64,000 bases of DNA from Methylobacterium terricola (GTDB lineage: Bacteria > Pseudomonadota > Alphaproteobacteria > Rhizobiales > Beijerinckiaceae), in assembly GCF_006151805.1 (NCBI RefSeq), contig NZ_VDDA01000001.1:62001-126000 (forward strand), read 5' to 3'. The position numbers and the translations under genes were made by a program. Shown piece by piece: positions 18,049 through 27,824 of this stretch (position 1 is the stretch's first letter; each line of letters starts with the position of its first letter). The notes under the pieces are model-generated. The model had not been told where the DNA came from, made no database searches, and saw only the letters and a list, made by a program, of their open reading frames with translations.

Positions 18049-19800
18049 ATGACCGCCCTCCTCTCCGCCGCCCTGCGCGTCACGCCGGATCCCGCGCCAG
18101 GATGCCCGCCCATCCGGGCGGACGGGCCGGACGCGACCGCGATGCAGCGTCTCGCCCGCGGCCTCGACGCCGTCCGGCACGGCGTCCTGCTGGTCGATTC
18201 CGACGGCCGCGTCGTCGCCTGCACCGCGCCGGCCCTCGCCCTGCTGCGGCGGCTCGGCCTCGGCGGCGCGCCCACCATGCGCCGGCTCCTGCGCCTCGCC
18301 CAGGCCGGCGCCGGCTCGGGCGCGCGGGAAACCGTCGCGCGGCTGCGCGGCGGGACCATCGTCGACGTCGCGCTCGGCGGCCACAGCGTCCAGGTCGAGA
18401 TGCACCCGGTCCCGGGCGAGGGCATCGCCCTGGTGCTGGAGGATGTGAGCGCCCGCCGGGAGGCGGAGAGCCGCGCCCATGAGCTGGCCCGCCTCGACCC
18501 GCTCACCGGCCTGCCGAACCGCCTGGAGTTGCGCGAGCACCTCGACGCCGCGCTCTTGCGCCTGCAACGGTCGGGCGAAGGCTGCGCGGTGCTCCTCGTC
18601 GACCTCGACCGCTTCAAGCCGGTCAACGACACGCTCGGCCACCCGGTCGGCGATGCCCTGTTGCAGAAGGTGGCCGACCGCCTGCGCTCGATGGTCCGGG
18701 CCGGAGACACCGTGGCCCGGATCGGCGGCGACGAGTTCGTGGTGCTGCAGGCCGGCGTGTCCGAGCCCGGCGAGGCCCAGGCGCTGGCGCGCCGCGTCGT
18801 CGACCTCGTCGGCCGCACCTACATGATCGAGGGCCAGCTGCTCTCGATCGGGGCGAGCGTCGGCGTCGCCCTGGCACCGGCCGACGGCAGCGACGCCGAT
18901 CGCCTTCTGAAGAACGCCGACCTCGCCCTCTACCGCGCCAAGCTCGACGGGCGCAGCACGTTCCGGTTCTTCGAGCCGGCGATGGATGCGCGGATGCAGG
19001 CGCGCCGGCGCCTGGAGCTCGACATGCGCCAGGCGCTCGCCCGGCGCGAGTTCCTGCTCCATTACCAGCCGCAGCTCAGCCTCGCCGACGATCGCCTGGT
19101 CGGCTGCGAGGCGCTGATCCGCTGGCGCCACCCGGAGCGCGGGCTGGTCTCGCCGCTCGACTTCATCCCGCTCGCCGAGGAGATCGGCCTGATCGTGCCG
19201 ATCGGCGAGTGGGTGATCCGCCAGGCCTGCCGCGACGCCGCCTCCTGGCCGCGGCCGCTCTCGGTCGCCGTCAACGTCTCGCCGGCGCAGTTCAAGAGCG
19301 ACCGTCTCGTCGAGACCATCGTGTCGGCGCTCAGCCTCGCCGGCCTGCCGGCGGCGCGGCTCGAGGTCGAGATCACCGAGGGCGTGCTGCTGCAGGAGAA
19401 CGAGAAGACCCTGCACACCCTCCACCGCCTGCGGGATCTGGGCGTGCGGGTGTCGATGGACGATTTCGGCACCGGCTACTCGTCCCTGAGCTACCTGCGC
19501 GCCTTCCCGTTCGACAAGATCAAGATCGACCGCTCCTTCGTCACCGACATCTGCGCCCAGACGAATCCGGGGGCGAAGGCCGACGGCGAGGCGATCATCC
19601 GGGCGATCGCCGGCCTCGGCCGCAGCCTCGGCATGACCACGGTGGCGGAGGGCGTCGAGACGGAGGAGCAGCTGCACCGCATCCGCGCCGAGGGCTGCAC
19701 CGACGTGCAGGGCTACCTGATCAGCAAGCCGCTCCCCGCCGACGACCTCCTGCGCCTCCTCGGCGCCTCCGCCACGCCCGCCTCCGGAGCCCGCCGATGA
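18049..19800 (+). CDS. PAS-GGDEF-EAL protein (cyclic di-GMP synthesis/breakdown)
   Basis: This 583-residue cytoplasmic signalling enzyme has three domains. A PAS-like sensor region spans about 35-135. The GGDEF domain spans about 145-310, with an intact active site RIGGDEF (226-230) and an intact product-inhibition site R217-x-x-D220. The EAL domain spans about 325-575, with E354-A-L, NVSPAQF, EITEG, DDFGTGYSS, KIDRSF and VAEGVET all present. Both activities look possible. No membrane segment is seen. Its stop overlaps the start of a BLUF photoreceptor gene (ATGA), suggesting that light input from that protein controls it. No ribosome site is obvious. Confidence 0.93.
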   Translation: MTALLSAALRVTPDPAPGCPPIRADGPDATAMQRLARGLDAVRHGVLLVDSDGRVVACTAPALALLRRLGLGGAPTMRRLLRLAQAGAGSGARETVARLRGGTIVDVALGGHSVQVEMHPVPGEGIALVLEDVSARREAESRAHELARLDPLTGLPNRLELREHLDAALLRLQRSGEGCAVLLVDLDRFKPVNDTLGHPVGDALLQKVADRLRSMVRAGDTVARIGGDEFVVLQAGVSEPGEAQALARRVVDLVGRTYMIEGQLLSIGASVGVALAPADGSDADRLLKNADLALYRAKLDGRSTFRFFEPAMDARMQARRRLELDMRQALARREFLLHYQPQLSLADDRLVGCEALIRWRHPERGLVSPLDFIPLAEEIGLIVPIGEWVIRQACRDAASWPRPLSVAVNVSPAQFKSDRLVETIVSALSLAGLPAARLEVEITEGVLLQENEKTLHTLHRLRDLGVRVSMDDFGTGYSSLSYLRAFPFDKIKIDRSFVTDICAQTNPGAKADGEAIIRAIAGLGRSLGMTTVAEGVETEEQLHRIRAEGCTDVQGYLISKPLPADDLLRLLGASATPASGARR

Positions 19801-20657
19801 GCGACCTGTACCGCCTGGTCTATGCCAGCAAGAACCTGCTCCAGGGCCCCGACCACGCGGTCTCGGCGGCGTTGCGCCAGATCCTCGACGCCTCGCAGGC
19901 CAACAACCGCAAGGTCGGCGTCACCGGCGCGCTGATGTTCAACGGCGGCGCCTTCGCCCAGGTGCTGGAGGGCCCGCGCAAGGGCGTCGAGGACACGTTC
20001 GAGCGCATCCAGCGCGACGAGCGCCACGGCGACGTGACGGTGCTGCAATGCGGCCCGGTCGAGGCCCGCGGCTTCCCCGACTGGTCGATGGCCTTCGTCG
20101 GCCAGTCGGCCCGCGGCCAGGCGCTGTGGTGCGGGCTCGCCGCCGAGAGCGGCTTCGACCTCGCCCGCCTCGACGGCGACGGGGTGTTCGCGATGCTGCA
20201 CGGCCTGGTGCTGGACGAGGAGGGCACCCCGCTCGCGGTGACCCCGGCCGCGGCGGCGCCGGTCCTGGTCGCCCCGGTGGAGACCGCTCCCGCACCCGCC
20301 GCGCCGGCCCCGGCCGAAATGGGGCGGCGGGAGGCCGCGTCGCGGGAGGTTCCTTCGCGGGAGGCTCCTTCGCGGGAGACCCTGGCGCCGGAGGCGGGAT
20401 CCGCGGCGGTCGCGGTCCTGCGCACGGCGCTCGCCCGCGAGCGCGACCGGGCGCACGCCCTGTCGGCCGAGGTCGACGACCTCGCGGTCGCCCTGGCGGC
20501 CGGCCGCGACCAGCTCGACGCCCTGCGCGAAGAGCGCGACCACTGGGCCGAGCGGGCCCGGGTGCTCGCCGACCTGCTGTGCCGGGAGGCGCAGGAGATG
20601 CGCCGCACCGGGGAGGTGCCGCGGGACGTGCCGGGGCCCGCGCGATCGGTGGCCTGA
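19797..20657 (+). CDS. BLUF-domain blue-light sensor with coiled-coil tail
   Basis: This 286-residue protein begins with a BLUF FAD-binding domain (residues 3-100). The flavin-site residues are present: Y9 in VYASKN, N37 in ANNRKVGVTGAL, Q55 in FAQVLEG, and W96/M98 in FPDWSMAFVG. A proline/alanine-rich linker holds a threefold SRE-x-P/A repeat (about residues 180-195). A charged C-terminal coiled coil (about 205-265) follows. It starts within the stop codon of the GGDEF/EAL gene, so the two products are made together and probably interact. BLUF proteins commonly control cyclic di-GMP enzymes. Here the two sit on separate chains. Confidence 0.92.
   Translation: MSDLYRLVYASKNLLQGPDHAVSAALRQILDASQANNRKVGVTGALMFNGGAFAQVLEGPRKGVEDTFERIQRDERHGDVTVLQCGPVEARGFPDWSMAFVGQSARGQALWCGLAAESGFDLARLDGDGVFAMLHGLVLDEEGTPLAVTPAAAAPVLVAPVETAPAPAAPAPAEMGRREAASREVPSREAPSRETLAPEAGSAAVAVLRTALARERDRAHALSAEVDDLAVALAAGRDQLDALREERDHWAERARVLADLLCREAQEMRRTGEVPRDVPGPARSVA
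20340..20384 (+). repeat. Three 15-bp tandem repeats inside the BLUF gene
   Basis: Three copies of TCGCGGGAGG-NTCCT (the last diverged) encode SREVP, SREAP and SRETL in the linker between sensor and coiled coil. The unit is a multiple of three, so copy-number change would alter linker length without a frameshift. Confidence 0.75.
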
Positions 20658-20723
20658 AGGGCGCCGCGCAGCAGGATCGCAGGAGCCGGATCGCCGGAGC
20701 CGGATCGACCGGGCGTCACGCCG

Positions 20724-22580
20724 TCACCGGTACCCCGCCGCCTGCAGCTCGAACAGCTCGGCGTAGCGCCCGCCCCGGGCCACCAGCGCGGCGTGGGTCC
20801 CCTCCTCCAGGACCTGCCCGCCGGCGAGCACCACGATCCGGTCGGCCCGGCGCACGGTGGAGAAGCGGTGCGAGATGAGGAGCGCGGTGCGCCCCGCCGC
20901 GAGGTCGGCGAAGCGGCGGAACACCTCGGCCTCGGCGCCGGCATCGAGGGCCGCCGTCGGCTCGTCGAGGACGAGGACCGCCGCGTCGCGCCGGTAGGCC
21001 CGGGCGATCGCCACCTTCTGCCACTCGCCGCCCGACAACTCGACGCCGTCCTCGAAGCGCCGGCCGAGGCGCTGGTCGTACGCACCCGGCAGGCGCGCGA
21101 TCACCGCATCGGCCAGCGCCCGTTGGGCCGCGAGCGCGATCCCGTCCCGGTCCTCCCGCGCCTCGATGCGGCCGACCGCGATGTTGTCGCCGGCGGTGAA
21201 GTCGAACCGCATGAAATCCTGGAAGATCACGCCGATCCGGGCGCGCAACGAGTCGAGGTCGTACTCGGCGAGATCGCGGCCATCGAGCAGGATCCGCCCC
21301 TCCGTCGGGGCGTAGAGGCGGGCGAGCAGCTTGACGATCGTGGTCTTGCCGGCGCCGTTCTCGCCGACGAGCGCCACCACCTCGCCGGCCCGGATGCGGA
21401 GGGACAGGTGGCGCACGGCCCAGCGCTCCTCGCCGGGATAGCGGTAGCCGACATCCTCGAACACGAACCCCTCGCGCAGGCGCTCCGGCACGGGACGGGC
21501 GCCGGGCTGCGAGCGGATGGTCGGCGCGATGGTGAAGAACGAGAACAGGTCGTCGAGATACTGCGCCTGGCCGAGCAGCTGCGAGGCGCCGAGCAGCAGC
21601 CCCTCGACGAGGCCGCGCAGGCGTAAGAAAGCGCCGCCCAGGAAGGTGAGGTCGCCCACCGTGAGCGTGCCGGCGAGCGCCTCCCCGGCGATGACCAGGT
21701 AGGCGGCATAGTAGGCGAGCGTGCCCAGCGTCGCGAAGGCGCCGCCGGCCAGCGCCCGGTGCCGGGCCAGCTCCCGGTTCTCGGCCAGCAGCCGGGCGGC
21801 GAGATCGCGAAACCGCTCGGCGAGGTGCGAGGCCAAGCCGAACAGCTTCACCTCCTTGGCGCTGTGCGCATCGGCGCCGAGATAGCGCAGGTAGTCGGTC
21901 TCGCGCCGGTCCGGGCTGCGGCGCCAGGCGAGGCGGTAGCCGCGGGCGTTGAAGTGCAGCTCGTTGAGGAAGGCCGGGATCAGGGCCAGCACCAGCAGCA
22001 GCACCAGCCCCGGCAGGATCGTGCCGACGGCGACCGCCAGCGTGAGCGCGGTGACGAGATCCTGGAGCTGGCCGAGCAGCTGGCCGATCAGGTTCGAGCG
22101 CCAGGCCACCTGGCGCCGGGCCCGCTCCAGCCGGTCCTGCACCGCGCTGTCCTCGAACTGCTCGAGGTCGAGGGAGGCGGCGTGGGTCATCAGGCGGAGG
22201 GTCGTGGCATTGCCGACCTTCTCCGCCAGCACCCCGTCGACATACGAGGTCGCCCGCCCGAGCAGGTCCGAGGCGATCGCGAGGGCGAGCTCGATGGCGA
22301 CGAGGGCCGCGATGTGGTGCAGCCGCGGATCGGCGAGCCAGCCGGCCTCCGGCGGCGGCCCGCCCCGTCCCGCCACCACGGCATCGACCACCAGCTTGGC
22401 GATGTAGAGCATCAGGGCCGGCAACCCGGCGCGCATGAGCCGCAAGGCCAGGCTGGCGGCGGTGAGCCCCGGATCGGCCGCGACGGCGAGGCGGAACAGG
22501 GCGGGCAGGTGGCGCAACGGGCCGAGCCGGGCGATGGCGCGGCGGCGGAGGGAGGGGCGGTCGTCGGAGGGGGCGTCCAT
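20724..22580 (-). CDS. ABC transporter, fused permease and ATPase (exporter type)
   Basis: This 618-residue half-transporter has an N-terminal membrane domain of about six helices (residues 45-350) and a C-terminal ATPase. Walker A is GENGAGKTT (406-414), the signature is ELSGGEWQKVAIARAY, and Walker B is AVLVLDEPTAALDAG, followed by the H-loop in LLISHRFSTVRRADR. It probably works as a homodimeric exporter of lipids, peptides or drugs. The substrate is not evident. It converges on the BLUF gene with 66 bases between them and has no obvious operon partners. Confidence 0.9.
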   Translation of the reverse strand: MDAPSDDRPSLRRRAIARLGPLRHLPALFRLAVAADPGLTAASLALRLMRAGLPALMLYIAKLVVDAVVAGRGGPPPEAGWLADPRLHHIAALVAIELALAIASDLLGRATSYVDGVLAEKVGNATTLRLMTHAASLDLEQFEDSAVQDRLERARRQVAWRSNLIGQLLGQLQDLVTALTLAVAVGTILPGLVLLLVLALIPAFLNELHFNARGYRLAWRRSPDRRETDYLRYLGADAHSAKEVKLFGLASHLAERFRDLAARLLAENRELARHRALAGGAFATLGTLAYYAAYLVIAGEALAGTLTVGDLTFLGGAFLRLRGLVEGLLLGASQLLGQAQYLDDLFSFFTIAPTIRSQPGARPVPERLREGFVFEDVGYRYPGEERWAVRHLSLRIRAGEVVALVGENGAGKTTIVKLLARLYAPTEGRILLDGRDLAEYDLDSLRARIGVIFQDFMRFDFTAGDNIAVGRIEAREDRDGIALAAQRALADAVIARLPGAYDQRLGRRFEDGVELSGGEWQKVAIARAYRRDAAVLVLDEPTAALDAGAEAEVFRRFADLAAGRTALLISHRFSTVRRADRIVVLAGGQVLEEGTHAALVARGGRYAELFELQAAGYR

Positions 22581-22734
22581 ACGGGCGGATATAGGCGCAC
22601 CGGCCGCGCTTTCGCCGGCGGTGGACGCCTTCGCCTTCCCCGGCCAGCGCGCGCCTCGACGCCTTCAGTGCCGATGGGAACTTCACCGTCCGCCCCGCGT
22701 CGACTCAGCCAGAGCTTCACGAAGGACGCACACC

Positions 22735-23004
22735 ATGTCGGCCCGCTTCCTCGCCCCCCTTCTCGCCCTCGGGCTGCTGGCCCCCCTCCCCGCCCTCGCG
22801 CAAACCCCGCCGAGCGAGACCGGCACCGGCGGCGGGCCGGCCTCGACGATCCGGGCGCCGAACACCAGCGCCGTCGGCCAGACCGTGCCGAAGCCCGGCA
22901 GCCTCGGGCCCGACGAGACCGGCACGGTCACGTCGCGCAACCGCCAGGAGGAGCGGCGCGAGGACCAGATCATGAAGGGCATCTGCATCGGCTGCTCGAA
23001 GTAG
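22735..23004 (+). CDS. Small secreted protein, unknown function
   Basis: This 89-residue protein has a clear signal peptide (MSARFLAPLLALGLLAPLPALAQ). A low-complexity Gly/Thr/Pro-rich mature part follows, then a charged helix (RNRQEERREDQIMKG) and a C-terminal CIGC pair (GICIGCSK). The paired cysteines could form a disulphide in the periplasm. GAAGGA lies upstream of the ATG. I do not recognise a characterised family. Confidence 0.72.
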   Translation: MSARFLAPLLALGLLAPLPALAQTPPSETGTGGGPASTIRAPNTSAVGQTVPKPGSLGPDETGTVTSRNRQEERREDQIMKGICIGCSK

Positions 23005-23096
23005 CGGCGAGTGCGGGCCTGATCTGCATCCAGGGACTTGCAGCGGGCGGGGTCGCGGCGGCATGACGCCGAGGAGCCTCCCTTAGAAGAGTTCCG

Positions 23097-24926
23097 ATGC
23101 CCGCCTATCGCTCCCGCACCACCACCCACGGCCGCAACATGGCCGGCGCCCGCGGCCTGTGGCGCGCCACCGGCATGAAGGATGCCGATTTCGGCAAGCC
23201 GATCATCGCGGTGGTGAACTCGTTCACGCAGTTCGTGCCCGGCCACGTCCACCTGAAGGACCTCGGCCAGCTCGTGGCGCGGGAGATCGAGGCGGCGGGC
23301 GGCGTCGCCAAGGAGTTCAACACCATCGCGGTCGATGACGGCATCGCGATGGGCCATGACGGCATGCTCTACTCGCTGCCGTCCCGCGACCTGATCGCCG
23401 ATTCGGTCGAGTACATGGTCAACGCGCATTGCGCCGACGCCATGGTGTGCATCTCGAACTGCGACAAGATCACCCCCGGCATGCTGATGGCGGCGCTCCG
23501 CCTCAACATCCCGGTGGTGTTCGTCTCCGGCGGGCCGATGGAGGCCGGCAAGGTCCACCTCTCGACCGGCATCAAGAAGGTCGACCTCGTCGACGCGATG
23601 ATCGCCGCCGCCGACGACCGCGTCACCGACGAGGACGTGCAGGTGATCGAGCGCTCGGCCTGCCCGACCTGCGGCTCGTGCTCGGGCATGTTCACCGCCA
23701 ACTCGATGAACTGCCTCACCGAGGCGCTGGGTCTCTCGCTGCCCGGCAACGGCTCGGTCCTGGCGACCCACGCCGACCGCAAGCGCCTGTTCGTCGAGGC
23801 CGGCCACCTGATCGTCGACCTCGCCCGGCGCCACTACGAGCAGGACGACTTTTCCGTGCTGCCGCGCGCGATCGCCTCGATGACGGCGTTCGAGAACGCC
23901 ATGACCCTCGACATCGCCATGGGCGGCTCGACCAACACGGTGCTGCACCTGCTCGCCGCCGCCTATGAGGGCGAGGTGCCCTTCACCATGGCCGATATCG
24001 ACCGGCTGTCGCGCCGGGTGCCGGTCCTGTGCAAGGTCGCGCCGGCCGTCGCCAACGTCCACATGGAGGACGTGCACCGCGCCGGCGGCATCATGGCGAT
24101 CCTCGGCGAGCTCGACCGGGCCGGCCTGATCGACACGCAAGTCGGCAACGTCGCCGCCGGCACCCTCAAGGACGCGCTGGCGCGCTGGGACGTCGCCCGC
24201 ACCACCAGCGAGAGCGTGCGCGAGTTCTACCGCGCGGCGCCCGGCGGCGTGCCGACCCAGGTCGCGTTCAGCCAGGCCTCGCGCTTCGACGACCTCGACC
24301 TCGACCGCGAGGGCGGGGTGGTGCGCGATGCCGCCCACGCCTACTCGCAGGATGGCGGCCTTGCGGTGCTGTACGGCAACCTGGCGGAAGACGGCTGCAT
24401 CGTGAAGACCGCCGGTGTGGATGCCAGCATCCTGACCTTCTCGGGCCCGGCCCACGTCTTCGAGAGCCAGGACGCGGCGGTGGACGGCATCCTGGGCGGC
24501 AAGGTCAAGGCCGGCGAGGTGGTGCTGATCCGCTACGAGGGCCCCCGCGGCGGCCCCGGCATGCAGGAGATGCTGTATCCGACGAGCTACCTGAAGTCGA
24601 AGGGCCTCGGCAAAGCCTGCGCGCTGGTCACCGACGGGCGCTTCTCCGGCGGCTCCTCGGGACTGTCGATCGGCCACGTCTCGCCGGAAGCGGCCGAGGG
24701 CGGGCTCATCGGCCTCGTCGAGCAGGGCGACCGGATCGAGATCGACATCCCGAACCGCCGCATCCACCTCGCGGTCGATCCGGCCGAGATCGAGAGCCGC
24801 CGCGCCGCGCAAGCCGCCAAGGGCTGGCAGCCCGCCGCCCCGAGGAAGCGCAAGGTGAGCGCGGCGCTCCGGGCCTTCGCCAGCATGACCACCAGCGCCG
24901 CCCACGGGGCCGTGCGGAAGATCTAA
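23097..24926 (+). CDS. ilvD: Dihydroxy-acid dehydratase
   Basis: This 609-residue cytoplasmic iron-sulfur dehydratase makes the 2-oxoacids of the valine/isoleucine pathway. The sequence follows the long, Escherichia coli-type IlvD nearly throughout: [21 protein letters not shown]122 in [12 protein letters not shown]192/C195 in [38 protein letters not shown], and [20 protein letters not shown] at the C-terminal substrate site. Length and ends fit the family. The gene lies four bases upstream of the glycosylase gene. A decayed copy from the same superfamily is at 43991. Confidence 0.97.
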   Translation: MPAYRSRTTTHGRNMAGARGLWRATGMKDADFGKPIIAVVNSFTQFVPGHVHLKDLGQLVAREIEAAGGVAKEFNTIAVDDGIAMGHDGMLYSLPSRDLIADSVEYMVNAHCADAMVCISNCDKITPGMLMAALRLNIPVVFVSGGPMEAGKVHLSTGIKKVDLVDAMIAAADDRVTDEDVQVIERSACPTCGSCSGMFTANSMNCLTEALGLSLPGNGSVLATHADRKRLFVEAGHLIVDLARRHYEQDDFSVLPRAIASMTAFENAMTLDIAMGGSTNTVLHLLAAAYEGEVPFTMADIDRLSRRVPVLCKVAPAVANVHMEDVHRAGGIMAILGELDRAGLIDTQVGNVAAGTLKDALARWDVARTTSESVREFYRAAPGGVPTQVAFSQASRFDDLDLDREGGVVRDAAHAYSQDGGLAVLYGNLAEDGCIVKTAGVDASILTFSGPAHVFESQDAAVDGILGGKVKAGEVVLIRYEGPRGGPGMQEMLYPTSYLKSKGLGKACALVTDGRFSGGSSGLSIGHVSPEAAEGGLIGLVEQGDRIEIDIPNRRIHLAVDPAEIESRRAAQAAKGWQPAAPRKRKVSAALRAFASMTTSAAHGAVRKI

Positions 24927-24930
24927 ACCG

Positions 24931-26112
24931 ATGGGGATCGTGCGGCTGACGCCTCCGGAAGCCCGCCGGGTCGCCCTGGCGGCGCAAGGGTTTCACGCCG
25001 CACGCCCTCCCACGGCCGGTCCCCGGCACCTCGCCGCCACGATCGACCGGCTCGGCCTGCACCAGATCGACAGCGTCAACGTCCTGGTGCGGGCGCATTA
25101 CCTGCCGGCCTTCTCCCGGCTCGGCGCCTACGACATCGCCCTCCTCGACCGCCGCGCCTGGGGCCCCCGGCGCGACCGGCGGCTGTTCGAGTACTGGGCG
25201 CACGAATGCTCGCTCCTGCCGCTCGCCCTCCACCCGCTGCTGCGCTGGCGCATGGCCCGGGCCGACCGGGGGCAGGCCGGCTATACCGGGATGCGGATCT
25301 TCGCGACCGAGCGCCGGGCCGAGGCGATGGCGTTGCTCGCGCGCCTGCGCGACGAGGGCCCGCTCTCGGCCTCCGACATCCAGACCGGCCGGGCCGGCTG
25401 GTGGGAGTGGAGCGAGCCGAAGCGCATGCTCGAATGGCTGTTCTACGCCGGCCACGTCACCACCGCGACGCGTCGGCGCAGCTTCGAACGGGTCTACGAC
25501 CTCCCCGAGCGGGTGATCCCGCCGGACATTTTCTCTCTGCCCGACGTGCCGGAGGCGGAGGCGCAGGCCCGGTTGGTGGACCTCTCCGCCCGGGCCCTCG
25601 GGATCGCCACGGCGTCGGAACTCCGCGACTATTTCCGCCTCGGGCCCGCCGACGCCGCCGTGGCCATCGCCCGGCTGGTCGAGGAGGGCACCCTGCTCCC
25701 GGCCGAGGTGCCCGGCTGGCCCCCCGCCTACCTCCACCGCGATGCCAAGATCCCCCGCCGCGTCTCGGCCCAAGCCTTGCTCGCCCCCTTCGACCCCCTG
25801 GTCTGGGAGCGCACCCGCACCGAGCGCCTGTTCGGCTTCCGCTACCGCATCGAGATCTACACCCCGGCGGCGCAGCGGCAGTACGGGTATTACGTGCTGC
25901 CGTTCCTGTTCGGGGAGGAGTTGGTGGGGCGGGTGGATTTGAAGGCAGATCGGGCGGGGTCGCGGCTCATCGTCCACGCAGTTCATTGGGAGCCGGGAGT
26001 GGCGCAGGGGGCGATGGAGGCGTTGGGAGTGGAGTTGAGTGTTTTGGCGGGGTGGTTAGACTTGGATGAATTGAATATTACTGCATCATTTATCGACAAA
26101 ATCAAGGCCTGA
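24931..26112 (+). CDS. AlkX/YcaQ-type DNA glycosylase (HTH_42 family)
   Basis: This 393-residue winged-helix protein belongs to the YcaQ/AlkZ family, whose members unhook DNA interstrand crosslinks or excise alkylated bases. The catalytic Gln-hydrophobic-Asp motif is in LHQIDSVNVLVRAHYLPAFS (Q45-I-D47), the AlkX/YcaQ variant rather than the AlkZ one. EYWAHECSLLPLALHPLLRW is also typical. The last 40 or so codons shift steadily to T- and A-ending codons. The C-terminus LDLDELNITASFIDKIKA departs from the family, so the true end may have been replaced when the AT-rich island formed. It starts four bases after ilvD. Confidence 0.88.
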   Translation: MGIVRLTPPEARRVALAAQGFHAARPPTAGPRHLAATIDRLGLHQIDSVNVLVRAHYLPAFSRLGAYDIALLDRRAWGPRRDRRLFEYWAHECSLLPLALHPLLRWRMARADRGQAGYTGMRIFATERRAEAMALLARLRDEGPLSASDIQTGRAGWWEWSEPKRMLEWLFYAGHVTTATRRRSFERVYDLPERVIPPDIFSLPDVPEAEAQARLVDLSARALGIATASELRDYFRLGPADAAVAIARLVEEGTLLPAEVPGWPPAYLHRDAKIPRRVSAQALLAPFDPLVWERTRTERLFGFRYRIEIYTPAAQRQYGYYVLPFLFGEELVGRVDLKADRAGSRLIVHAVHWEPGVAQGAMEALGVELSVLAGWLDLDELNITASFIDKIKA

Positions 26113-26462
26113 AGTCGCATATATTATTTTAAGCGATTTAAATATAATATATTATTAGATATTTTTCTGGCGACCATATAATCGATGTCTGACAAAATAA
26201 CACGTAATAATTAAATGTGAAGATATTTTATAATCTCTTATTTCATTATTATTTATTATATGACTAGGTGATTGCATTGAATTTTACTATTGCATTCCCA
26301 ATTAGCAATATTTTTATATATTTGGCTATCGATTCATCTCGGCCATGCTCTGAAACATGAGATGTTCTCGATCCGAGCGCGTCCAACTCGATCATTCCTT
26401 TTTTTCATGTACAAATTGTGATATGAAACATCATGAACTGAGTAATTTTTAATGGGCGAGTG
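26113..26462. other. AT-rich leader of the island
   Basis: About 350 bases with roughly a quarter GC and no open frame. Several A/T-rich stretches (for example TATAATATATTATTAG near 26140) could serve as promoters for the ATPase gene. Runs of T and A also suggest secondary structure. No tRNA-like or CRISPR-like pattern was recognised. Confidence 0.5.
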
Positions 26463-27824
26463 ATGATTAAGGTGCTTCGTTTCACTAATTTTAAATCATG
26501 GTCAAGCGCAAATATTGAATGCGGAGGTATCACTGGCCTTTTTGGAACAAATTCCTCTGGAAAGACTAGCATATTACAGTTTTTATTACTGCTAAAACAG
26601 ACAAAAGATGCGACAGACAGAGCAGTAGCGCTAGATTTGAATGGAGATTACGTCAAACTTGGAACAATTAGGGATGTAATTCATAATCACGAAGATTTTT
26701 CTGAAATAAAATGGCGAATTAAATTTGAACTTCCTAACGAGCTCAGCCTTCAAAATCCAAGCGGTGGCATAATCAGCCGCAATCGCTTTCTTTCACTGCG
26801 TGCTCGGGTAGCTGTCCAGTCTATGGCTACACGCTCACGTGATCTGTCGTATAGGCTTGGGCGCGCCCGCTTTAGTCTAGTTGGGCGAAGCACGGACGAA
26901 CGCAGCTTCGATCTGCGTGCAGTATCGACCGACGACAATCAAGACTTGGATTTTAGTTTTGTTCGCACAAAAGGTAGACCGTGGCAGCTGCCCCCGCCGA
27001 TCAAGTCGTACGCATTTCCTGATCAGGCAAGAACTTATTATCAAAATGCTAGTTTTCTTTCTGATCTAGAGGCTACGTACGAAGCCGAAATCGACAAGAT
27101 TTTTTACTTAGGACCTCTGCGTGAGTATCCGCAGCGCGATTATCTGTGGGCTCGGTCCCGACCTTCCGATGTCGGACAACGTGGCGAAAAAACAGTAGAC
27201 GCAATTTTAGCTGCTACTGACGCCGGAGAGATGCGAAATCTGCGACCCAAGGCGCGCAGACTGCCATTCCAACAAATTATAGCCCATTGGCTGCGCGAAA
27301 TGGGTCTTATCGACACCTTCAATGTGGTCGAACTTGCTGAGGGCTCTAACCGTTGGCAGGCTAAAGTACGCACTAGAGCCGGCGGGAGTGAAGTACTGCT
27401 AACCGACGTTGGTTTTGGCGTGTCTCAGGTTTTGCCAGTCGTTACATTACTTCAATATGTTCCAGAAGGCTCCACAGTCATACTTGAACAGCCAGAAATT
27501 CATCTCCATCCACTTGCGCAGGCCGGATTGGCCGACGTAATAATTCAAGCGGCAGTTCATAGAAATATCCAGATTATATTAGAGAGTCATTCTGAGCACT
27601 TGCTGCTTAGGCTTCAGCGCCGTATTGCGGAACAAGCAATAACATCACAAAATATAAAGTTGTATTTTTGTGACGCCCCTAAGGGAGAGTCGATCTTGAC
27701 GCCGTTGAATGTAGATCTTTATGGTAATATTTTGAACTGGCCAGATCGCTTCATGGGCGATGCGTTTGCTGAAACAGCCAAGGCAGAACTGGCAAGATTG
27801 TCTAGGATGCAAAACGCGAAATGA
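26463..27824 (+). CDS. SMC-like AAA ATPase, DUF3696 family (candidate defence ATPase)
   Basis: This 453-residue protein is an AAA-15/21-type ATPase related to OLD and RecF. Walker A is GLFGTNSSGKTS (25-36, Lys34). An ABC-like signature DVGFGVSQVLPVV lies near 315-327, Walker B is VILEQPEIHLHP near 339-350, and a switch histidine is in LESHSEHLLLR. The middle segment YLGPLREYPQRDYLW and the tail GNILNWPDRFMGD are DUF3696 hallmarks. No Toprim nuclease domain is present. A GTG at 26460 is an alternative start. It overlaps the PIN-like gene by ATGA. Codon use is AT-rich, unlike its surroundings. It probably senses an invader and controls the partner nuclease, an inference from comparable two-gene systems. 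Confidence 0.85.
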   Translation: MIKVLRFTNFKSWSSANIECGGITGLFGTNSSGKTSILQFLLLLKQTKDATDRAVALDLNGDYVKLGTIRDVIHNHEDFSEIKWRIKFELPNELSLQNPSGGIISRNRFLSLRARVAVQSMATRSRDLSYRLGRARFSLVGRSTDERSFDLRAVSTDDNQDLDFSFVRTKGRPWQLPPPIKSYAFPDQARTYYQNASFLSDLEATYEAEIDKIFYLGPLREYPQRDYLWARSRPSDVGQRGEKTVDAILAATDAGEMRNLRPKARRLPFQQIIAHWLREMGLIDTFNVVELAEGSNRWQAKVRTRAGGSEVLLTDVGFGVSQVLPVVTLLQYVPEGSTVILEQPEIHLHPLAQAGLADVIIQAAVHRNIQIILESHSEHLLLRLQRRIAEQAITSQNIKLYFCDAPKGESILTPLNVDLYGNILNWPDRFMGDAFAETAKAELARLSRMQNAK

